Shown here: positions 6,451 through 11,526 of the stretch, piece by piece
Layout: each line of letters opens with the position of its first letter
Position numbering within the stretch: position 1 is the first letter of the stretch
Assembly: GCA_024644775.1 (NCBI GenBank)
Contig: JAHEHB010000156.1
Location: 1-11,526, forward strand
Direction of reading: 5' to 3'
Origin: Deltaproteobacteria bacterium
GTDB lineage: Bacteria; Desulfobacterota; Desulfobacteria; Desulfobacterales; SURF-15
DNA length: 11,526 bases
Position numbers and translations under genes: made by a program
The notes under the pieces: generated by a model
Told to the model about the DNA's origin: nothing
The model's database searches: none
Seen by the model: the letters and a program-made list of their open reading frames with translations, nothing else

Positions 6451-7569
6451 ATGGCAACCATGACCATAACCGATGCCATGGCCCAATTTCCCGGCATGTT
6501 ACTTCGTGGAAAGTTTTCTTATTTTCCGGATGGGATGCCCTTCGTTTCAAACGGTCTGTCATTTCGCCGGCGATTCAATCTGTTGCTTTGCGGTATTGAT
6601 ATGGCTTTACGGTGTCCAAGACTTATGAGTTTTCCTCCGGTTGTACAGATCGAGCCAACCAATATCTGTAATCTCAAATGCCCCTTGTGTCCAACCGGTT
6701 TGGGTGTCATGAACAGGAAAAAGGGCTATATGTCCATGAAAACTTTTAGAGCGATTGTAGATGAATTGGGCGACACGCTTATCACTGCTGTTCTTTACGG
6801 TTGGGGCGAACCTTTCTTGCACAAAGATTTACCCGAAATGATTAAGGCATGTGCGAGGCGAAATATTCTGACTGCGACATCAACGAACGGCAATTCCATT
6901 CAGACGATAGAGGATGCATTGAATATCGTCGATTCGGGGCTAACCGGTCTTATCATCGCCGTTGACGGCAGTAACCAGGAAATATACGGGAACTACCGAA
7001 AATCAGGCGACTTTGAACAAGCTATAAAAAGCATTTTACTCATAGAAGAAGCCAAAAAGATACTTCGCTCAAATTTTCCGTATACGAATTTACGATTTGT
7101 AGTCATGAAATTTAATTTACATGACCTTCCGGAAATGGAGAAACTGGCGGTAAAACTGGGAGTCAACATGTTTTCTTATAGAAGTGTCGGTTGCCTGACG
7201 CAAATTAACGAATTTAAAGATTACGAGCCCGTTGATGATAGTAAAAGCAGATATGCATATAACGGAGCATCCCGCATTCCTCAACCGTTTTTCAAATGTA
7301 CATTTCCTTTCCGTCAGCCCACCGTGTTCTGGGATGGAACGGTAATTGGGTGTGAGTATGATTATGATTTGACTGACCCATGGGGAAAGATAGGAGAAAA
7401 ACGTTTCCAGGAGATCTGGAATAACCCGAAAGCGATGAATTTACGACATTCGATTCGCAGGGGAAGGCGACAGAACCTGCCTTCATTTTGTATTCAATGC
7501 CCCTATCAGGATCGTGTTCAGAACAGCTGTGTCCTTTCATGTAAAGAGCTGCGGCCACCATCGGATTGA
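6451..7569 (+). CDS. Radical SAM enzyme with C-terminal SPASM-like cysteine domain
   Basis: From the ATG at 6451 the protein is 372 residues. C73-x3-C77-x2-C80 (EPTNICNLKCPLC) is the canonical radical SAM [4Fe-4S] motif, and YGWGEPFLH carries the GGEP-like SAM-binding signature. The C-terminal 90 residues hold six cysteines (C283, C301, C347, C350, C360, C364) around FWDGTVIGC and IWNN, typical of SPASM domains that bind auxiliary Fe-S clusters. A GTG at 6415, in the same frame, overlaps the preceding gene by 11 bp, but AGGAG (6437-6441) sits 9 nt before the ATG at 6451, so I prefer that start. SPASM enzymes modify ribosomal peptides, sugars, aminoglycosides or protein residues. No precursor-peptide gene is seen nearby. 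Placement between two glycosyltransferases suggests a sugar or lipid-glycan substrate, such as deoxygenation or epimerisation, but this is inference from context. Cytoplasmic; oxygen-sensitive chemistry fits an anaerobe. Confidence 0.88.
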   Translation: MATMTITDAMAQFPGMLLRGKFSYFPDGMPFVSNGLSFRRRFNLLLCGIDMALRCPRLMSFPPVVQIEPTNICNLKCPLCPTGLGVMNRKKGYMSMKTFRAIVDELGDTLITAVLYGWGEPFLHKDLPEMIKACARRNILTATSTNGNSIQTIEDALNIVDSGLTGLIIAVDGSNQEIYGNYRKSGDFEQAIKSILLIEEAKKILRSNFPYTNLRFVVMKFNLHDLPEMEKLAVKLGVNMFSYRSVGCLTQINEFKDYEPVDDSKSRYAYNGASRIPQPFFKCTFPFRQPTVFWDGTVIGCEYDYDLTDPWGKIGEKRFQEIWNNPKAMNLRHSIRRGRRQNLPSFCIQCPYQDRVQNSCVLSCKELRPPSD

Positions 7570-7590
7570 AAACGTTACCAAAACGTTACC
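7569..7590 (+). repeat. Tandem 11-bp direct repeat at the end of the radical SAM gene
   Basis: AAAACGTTACC is present as two perfect back-to-back copies (7569-7579 and 7580-7590). The first begins on the last base of the TGA stop of the radical SAM gene. Each copy contains the palindrome AACGTT, so the two palindromes lie about one helical turn apart on the same DNA face. It lies about 58 bp before the next start codon. It may be a regulator site or a slippage duplication. Confidence 0.6.
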
Positions 7591-7648
7591 GGAATTGTAC
7601 TATTTTGTTTAAATTCTTCAATGGAACGGGAGAAAGGATTCGTAAGAT

Positions 7649-8560
7649 TTGACTGTTTCTGTCACGGTAATCATCTGCACCTATAATCGCGCGTTTCCAC
7701 TTAAACGTGCTTTAAACGCAATGTCTAAACAGACAGTCCCTTCACATCGATTTGAAATTATCGTGGTGGATGACGGTTCCATTGATGATACAGAACGCGT
7801 TTGTGATTTAATGAGAGAAGGATTACCCAATCTCAAATATATATCGACCGGGAAAAACTGTGGCCTTCCGTACGCCAGAAATATGGGCATAAACGCTGCT
7901 CGGGGTAAACATATCCTATTCACTGATGACGATTGTATCGTTTCAAGGCATTGGGTCGAACGCTTAAATAATTACCTTACCAATGAACCGGTTGTCGCAG
8001 GTTCGATCGCAAGTGCGCTTACGAGCTACTTAGAGATCAGCGAAAATATAGGGATTTTTCATGCCTTTATCCCTGAACGGAAGCCAGGTTATATTGAATT
8101 TATTGCCGGAGCGAATATGGGCTTCAGGTTGTCTGTTCTGAAAGAATTAGAAGGATTTAATCCCAATATAAAGCGCTCGGACGATATGGAAATTATTCTG
8201 CGGGCTCGCCTTAAAGGATACAACGTATTTTTTGCTCCAGATACCGTTGTAACGCATCTTTCAGAAAGGAAAAGTCTTTTACGCATTCTGAGACATGCAT
8301 TCAATCAGGGCCGTTCAGCAATTCTTTTAAGAATGAAATATCATAAGCTTTTACATACGCCACGAATTCTTGCCTCCCCCGTACTTGTCATTCTGACCGC
8401 ACCTTTGATTGCATTAAAAGTGACGGGTGGCATTTATCTGAAAAACGCTCATGCAAAAAGGCATCCTTTTACTCTACCCGTTGTTTTCCTAATGAAATTT
8501 GCCTGGTGTCTGGGAGCTTCGCTAGGGTTAATCACCAGGCGATTAACGAGTTTTTGTTAG
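7649..8560 (+). CDS. GT2-family glycosyltransferase, membrane-anchored
   Basis: The 303-residue protein starts with a textbook GT2 strand, VTVIICTYNR (5-14), followed by VVDDGSIDDT (39-48). FTDDDC (91-96) carries the DxD motif, and the late acidic motif is SDDMEIILRARLKGY (177-191), where the common GxEDxE pattern is replaced by DDME. Two hydrophobic C-terminal segments (about 242-262 and 274-296) suggest inner-membrane anchoring. The start is TTG. AGAAAGGA (7631-7638) precedes it by 10 nt, and the nearby ATG at 7621 is in another frame. This is the second TTG start in the cluster. A 79-bp gap holding an 11-bp tandem repeat separates it from the radical SAM gene, so it may be co-transcribed or have some regulation of its own. 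It probably adds a sugar to the same lipid-linked or surface product; donor and acceptor are not predictable. Confidence 0.87.
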   Translation: MTVSVTVIICTYNRAFPLKRALNAMSKQTVPSHRFEIIVVDDGSIDDTERVCDLMREGLPNLKYISTGKNCGLPYARNMGINAARGKHILFTDDDCIVSRHWVERLNNYLTNEPVVAGSIASALTSYLEISENIGIFHAFIPERKPGYIEFIAGANMGFRLSVLKELEGFNPNIKRSDDMEIILRARLKGYNVFFAPDTVVTHLSERKSLLRILRHAFNQGRSAILLRMKYHKLLHTPRILASPVLVILTAPLIALKVTGGIYLKNAHAKRHPFTLPVVFLMKFAWCLGASLGLITRRLTSFC

Positions 8561-8577
8561 TTCGGTACTATTTAGCA

Positions 8578-8607
8578 CCCCCATCATTCCAATTGGGGCA
8601 TGGCCCC
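8578..8607 (+). terminator. Weak GC-rich hairpin after the GT2 gene
   Basis: GGGGC (8595-8599) can pair with GCCCC (8603-8607) across a 3-nt loop. Alternatively, CCCCA (8579-8583) can pair with TGGGG (8594-8598), so the two hairpins exclude each other. No U-tract follows, which makes a standard intrinsic terminator doubtful. Confidence 0.2.
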
Positions 8608-8643
8608 TAAGTCCTTTCTAAATCAGCATTTTATTCCATTGTA

Positions 8644-8657
8644 GTCAAAAATTTGAC
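8644..8657. repeat. Inverted repeat GTCAAA-AA-TTTGAC
   Basis: A perfect 6-bp inverted repeat with a 2-bp spacer forms a 14-bp site with dyad symmetry. It lies about 128 bp upstream of the -24 element at 8785, a typical distance for an enhancer-binding-protein site. No bound protein is known. Confidence 0.35.
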
Positions 8658-8683
8658 AGTTTGGTTAACTATCACTCGCTAAA

Positions 8684-8730
8684 CCCGGTTAAATTACGAC
8701 CGATTGTATCCATAACAACCAAAGACCGGG
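8684..8730. repeat. Inverted repeat CCCGGT / ACCGGG with 35-bp spacer
   Basis: CCCGGT (8684-8689) and ACCGGG (8725-8730) are exact reverse complements in otherwise AT-rich DNA. They lie 55-100 bp upstream of the -24 element. They could be paired half-sites for an activator or a large-loop stem; chance is possible for 6-bp arms. Confidence 0.25.
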
Positions 8731-8783
8731 CGAAAGAAGAGAACAATTCAGTGATGGATAACCTATTGGTGTGACAAGTTGAG

Positions 8784-8799
8784 CGGCACAATTGTTGCT
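8784..8799 (+). promoter_or_regulatory. Sigma-54 (RpoN)-type -24/-12 promoter
   Basis: CGGCAC (8784-8789), 5 bp, then TTGCT (8795-8799) matches the -24/-12 consensus TGGCAC-N5-TTGCW at every position but the first T. The invariant GG (8785-8786) and GC (8797-8798) have exactly 10 bp between them, as RpoN requires. Transcription would start near 8810, giving an untranslated leader of about 44 nt before the AAAGGAG and ATG of the 392-residue protein. A sigma-54 promoter needs an AAA+ enhancer-binding protein; none is encoded in the window. Confidence 0.6.
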
Positions 8800-8800
8800 C

Positions 8801-8815
8801 TCGTTCATAGAACGA
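8801..8815. repeat. Inverted repeat TCGTTC-ATA-GAACGA at the predicted start site
   Basis: A perfect 6-bp inverted repeat with a 3-bp centre begins 2 bp after the -12 element and spans the predicted transcription start. It could be a repressor operator. If transcription started upstream of it, it could be a 5'-end hairpin. Confidence 0.4.
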
Positions 8816-8853
8816 AAAATTAAAGAAAAACTACATTACAAAAGGAGTCGATC

Positions 8854-10032
8854 ATGGTAGACACAGCAAGCTGTTACAAACAGGAAAAAATAGGTCGGGC
8901 AGATCATTTAGGTAGAGACCGATATAACGCGGGATCAAGCATAGATGTCGGTAAAGCCTACTATCCTATTAAACAGAATGAAAAAGGATATCGATGGGCA
9001 GAACACAAATATGAGGTGGGTGACATTTCGGCGCTGGTAGCCTTCCATAAAAATATTCCTGACCACTTGCAGTGTTCCGTGAATAAATTAGTTTCAGAAG
9101 AGTATAAAAAAAAACTCTTCTCGACCCCCTTTTATGAGGCATCGTTGCTGTTGGAATTGCATCGGTCTCAAGCAGATGTTCAGCTGTTGAAAAAACGATT
9201 GGAAGAATTGCACAACTGCAGCTTTTTGGAAGATGAACAGAACAAGGCAATCGAATATGTTACGTCCAGAAATCCGGATGATTTACTTGTTTTGGTTTTT
9301 AAATCTGAAACGTTGATTGGATCGATGTCGTTATTTCCCTTTAGCAAAAAACAAGATATCCCTAGTTTATCTTATCTCAAATTAGATCCGTTTAGCGATA
9401 AACTACCTGATGTCTCCGGCATCGGCATCGGAAGGTTGGCAAAAACCTCGTTGAATGACTGTCATGTTGATGAGCATAAAAATGATTTGACAAATACCGT
9501 TGCGGCAGCAGCTGCATTTGTCGTGGCAAGGGATTTTGTATTAACCAAAGGGTTACTTAAGAATCCGGATTCCTTCATATGCGGGGACACATACGGCACG
9601 TTTCTCTCGTGTTTATGTCGTTTTTTCCCTGCAACAATAACAAAATCGACGATAAATCCGGATATTCTCAATGATGAAAGCCCTGTACGGGCTATGGCAA
9701 TGTATTTTTTTCAACGACAGATCTTGGGATCTTTTGAAAACTTGGATGACTTGATTTCTACGTTAAAAAACATCGGGGACATAAATCCCGCAATGGCCGA
9801 CCGGATTGAACGACTCATGGAAACCGGACTAAAAGACAAAGGTATTGCAACCATCAAGGGGTTTGATCCAACGAGATTCAAATTACAATTTTTCTCTGTT
9901 CCTGTTTTTCATCCACGGACCTCAGATGGATTCAAAAGGATGGAGAAGATTGTCCTGAGGGCAACAAAGGGGCAAAAACAAAGAGAAATAAAAAAATCGT
10001 TTGTCGAAGGGGTTAATTTGGCGGCAGCTTAA
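8854..10032 (+). CDS. Unrecognised protein with GNAT/autoinducer-synthase-like core
   Basis: I do not recognise this 392-residue protein by name. The start is well supported: AAAGGAG (8841-8847) lies 6 nt before the ATG, downstream of a sigma-54-type promoter. Residues 1-90 are polar with no signal peptide. Residues 92-135 are helical and charged, possibly a short coiled coil. Residues 143-160 (DLLVLVFK then LIGSMSLFP) and 187-197 (VSGIGIGRLAK) look like the strands and the GRLA turn of GNAT-fold acyltransferases related to acyl-homoserine-lactone synthases and exosortase-associated acyltransferases. A long alanine-rich helix (213-235) and SFICGDTYGTFLSCLCRFF (240-258) follow. The C-terminal 120 residues are unassigned. 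No membrane helix is evident, so it is probably cytoplasmic. Its own promoter suggests condition-dependent expression apart from the glycosyltransferases. An N-acyl transfer role near a glycan cluster is plausible but is only a pattern-based inference; it could be an unrelated fold. Confidence 0.72.
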   Translation: MVDTASCYKQEKIGRADHLGRDRYNAGSSIDVGKAYYPIKQNEKGYRWAEHKYEVGDISALVAFHKNIPDHLQCSVNKLVSEEYKKKLFSTPFYEASLLLELHRSQADVQLLKKRLEELHNCSFLEDEQNKAIEYVTSRNPDDLLVLVFKSETLIGSMSLFPFSKKQDIPSLSYLKLDPFSDKLPDVSGIGIGRLAKTSLNDCHVDEHKNDLTNTVAAAAAFVVARDFVLTKGLLKNPDSFICGDTYGTFLSCLCRFFPATITKSTINPDILNDESPVRAMAMYFFQRQILGSFENLDDLISTLKNIGDINPAMADRIERLMETGLKDKGIATIKGFDPTRFKLQFFSVPVFHPRTSDGFKRMEKIVLRATKGQKQREIKKSFVEGVNLAAA

Positions 10033-10157
10033 GATGACCTGTGGGGCATAAGAATTGCGTACGAGACCGATAATGGCATTAAAAACCCTGTTAGAATATA
10101 ATTTACGACGGTGCATCCGTGATTTCGGTATAGAGGAAGACAGGTCAGTGGGTGAGC

Positions 10158-11526
10158 TTATGTGCGCGTTTCGGCACCTGTTAGGACATGGCGTAACACC
10201 GTACCGAGTTCGTCAATTCCATATGGCTTTGTGACAACACCTTTAAAACCGTACTTTTTAAAATCCGCTATTATCGGATCGTTTGAATAACCGCTGGATA
10301 CGATAACTTTCGCATTTGGATCGATTTTTAACAATCGCGCGATTGTCTCTTTCCCACCCAATTCACCCGGTATGGTCAAGTCCATGATAATTGCATCGAA
10401 AGGGTGATCGGATCGTTTTACCTCCTCGTACAACGCCAGAGTTTCACTACCATTTTTTGCACACCTGACGTCATATCCAAGTGTTGACAGCATGGCCTCC
10501 GTAACCTGTCTGACCATTTTTTCGTCATCCATCACAAGAATGTTCCCCTGGCCTGTTACTGGACGTTTTTCTCGATCTATCTTTTCGTCTTCGGCTTTCT
10601 CGACAGCAGGGAGGTAGATATGGAAGGTTGCCCCTTTTTCCTGTTCGGATTCCACGGTAATGTATCCGTCGTGTCGATTAATCACTGTATATGTCATTGT
10701 CAAACCGAGTCCGCTTCCATGATTCTTCGTTGTGAAATAAGGGTCGAAAATTTTAGGAATTTGCTCCTTTGAAATTCCGATACCCTGATCCTGAATTGAG
10801 ATTTTAATATATTTCCCATTGGCTAACGGTAAACCGTCTTCAGGGTTTAATACGATATTACTAGCGGATATTTCGACTATTCCGCCATCCGGCATGGCCT
10901 GTTTCGCGTTGATTACAAGGTTGTGAATCACTTGATTAAACTGGCCGACATCCACCCGAATAGGCCAGAGCCCCTCATCGATGTTGAATTCACACTTGAC
11001 CTTCGATCCTCTTAGAGCAAAGGTAGATGATTCTTTCAATACTTCAGATACGGAGGCTGCTTTCTTGATCGGTGTACCTCCTTTTGAAAAAACCAAAAGC
11101 TGTTGAGTAAGACTCTGTGCATTTGAAGAGGCTCGAAGCGCCTCATCCAGTAATTGCGTATTGTCTTCGTTGTGTTCAGCCTTGAATTTCGCTAAAGAGA
11201 TATTTCCCATGATTCCAGAAAGAATGTTATTGAAATCATGCGCAATGCCGCCAGCTAAAACCCCTAACGATTCGAGCTTTTGGGCCTTCAAAAGCTCCTG
11301 TTCGATCTTTTTCCGCTCTGTTATATCATGGGCAACCACAGTGGCTTTGCTCGGCTGATCATTATCGAATTCTATTCTTGTGTTGACTAGTATCCAAAGC
11401 TTTTTGTTGTTTTTGCATGTTACTTTGTACTCTGCCAAATCCGGGATAGGCTCCCCCTTTTGCTGTTTATCAATTCTTTCAAGGGATTGCTTGATGCCGT
11501 CCTCGTCGAGGAAATCCCAGATTTTC
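10158..11526 (-). CDS. Hybrid sensor histidine kinase (PAS-HisKA-HATPase-REC), N-terminus outside window
   Basis: The minus-strand frame is open from the window edge at 11526 to a TAA at 10158-10160. The 29 codons before the TTG at 11438 (starting KIWDFLDEDG) read as PAS sequence, so 11438 is not the true start and the gene is 5'-truncated by the window. Counting from the 11438 codon, the order is: C-terminal half of a PAS domain ending in HDITERKK (37-44); dimerisation/phosphoacceptor helix GGIAHDFNN (63-71) with H67; ATPase domain with N173 in NLVINAKQAM, DQGIGI (217-222), FDPYFTTK (231-238) and GSGLGL (241-246); and a full receiver domain with DDE (304-306), phosphoacceptor D353 and K404. 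All catalytic residues are present. No DNA-binding domain follows, so output presumably goes by phosphorelay to another protein. No membrane segment is seen in this part. It is convergent with the GNAT-like gene. Confidence 0.93.
   Translation of the reverse strand, partial: KIWDFLDEDGIKQSLERIDKQQKGEPIPDLAEYKVTCKNNKKLWILVNTRIEFDNDQPSKATVVAHDITERKKIEQELLKAQKLESLGVLAGGIAHDFNNILSGIMGNISLAKFKAEHNEDNTQLLDEALRASSNAQSLTQQLLVFSKGGTPIKKAASVSEVLKESSTFALRGSKVKCEFNIDEGLWPIRVDVGQFNQVIHNLVINAKQAMPDGGIVEISASNIVLNPEDGLPLANGKYIKISIQDQGIGISKEQIPKIFDPYFTTKNHGSGLGLTMTYTVINRHDGYITVESEQEKGATFHIYLPAVEKAEDEKIDREKRPVTGQGNILVMDDEKMVRQVTEAMLSTLGYDVRCAKNGSETLALYEEVKRSDHPFDAIIMDLTIPGELGGKETIARLLKIDPNAKVIVSSGYSNDPIIADFKKYGFKGVVTKPYGIDELGTVLRHVLTGAETRT

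Larger units (their letters stand above)
8561..8853. promoter_or_regulatory. Regulatory spacer upstream of the GNAT-like gene
   Basis: This 293-bp stretch has no convincing gene. It contains a GC-rich hairpin region just after the GT2 gene (8578-8607), three separate inverted repeats (8644-8657, 8684-8730, 8801-8815) and a sigma-54-type promoter (8784-8799). The order, with distal inverted repeats upstream of a -24/-12 element, is what an enhancer-dependent promoter would look like. Confidence 0.5.

Noticed and set aside
8653..8658. TTGACA as a sigma-70 -35 box in the 8561-8853 spacer
   Set aside because: No acceptable -10 at 15-18 bp; better explained as one arm of a dyad.
10033..10157. Search for a bidirectional terminator between the convergent genes
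   Set aside because: Only a 4-bp stem (ACGG/CCGT) without a T-tract was found, too weak to call.
10073..10234. 53-residue plus-strand frame (starts MALKTLLEYN) antisense to the kinase end
   Set aside because: No Shine-Dalgarno, and the second half lies opposite conserved receiver-domain codons; most likely a chance frame.

Overview
The window looks like chromosomal DNA of an anaerobic, Gram-negative bacterium, most likely a sulfate reducer or relative in the Desulfobacterota. This is inferred from the gene families together: a cytidylate kinase-like protein with the SR-x2-GSGG N-terminus, a C_GCAxxG_C_C redox protein, a hybrid histidine kinase with the AGGIAHDFNN H-box, a SPASM radical SAM enzyme among glycosyltransferases, and a good -24/-12 (sigma-54) promoter. 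No rRNA, tRNA, CRISPR array, transposase or integrase was seen.

Region 1 (1-561, minus strand) is the N-terminal 187 codons of a cytidylate kinase-like protein whose 3' end lies outside the window. A 381-bp divergent spacer (562-942) separates it from the next operon. The spacer holds a plausible promoter in each direction and a leader of about 200 nt with nested base complementarity.

Region 2 (943-3961, plus strand) is a compact three-gene operon: an IlvD/Edd-family dehydratase (GTG start), an NAD-type short-chain dehydrogenase/reductase and a C_GCAxxG_C_C cysteine-rich protein. No other branched-chain amino-acid gene is nearby, so the dehydratase and dehydrogenase may act together on a hydroxy acid or sugar acid rather than only in Ile/Val synthesis. 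Right after the third gene a near-perfect Shine-Dalgarno leads into a frame broken by two early stops, possibly the relic of a fourth gene.

Region 3 (about 4080-10032, plus strand) is visibly more AT-rich. It encodes a GT4 glycosyltransferase (TTG start), a GT2 glycosyltransferase with C-terminal membrane helices, a radical SAM/SPASM enzyme, and a second membrane-anchored GT2 (TTG start). After a 293-bp regulatory spacer with several inverted repeats and a sigma-54-type promoter comes a 392-residue protein I do not recognise. Its central part has a GNAT/autoinducer-synthase-like pattern. Together these suggest assembly of a membrane-linked glycan or glycolipid, with a radical step and perhaps an acylation step.

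Region 4 (10158-11526, minus strand, convergent) is the C-terminal part of a PAS-HisKA-HATPase-receiver hybrid kinase whose N-terminus lies outside the window. It is a possible but unproven regulator of the adjacent genes.
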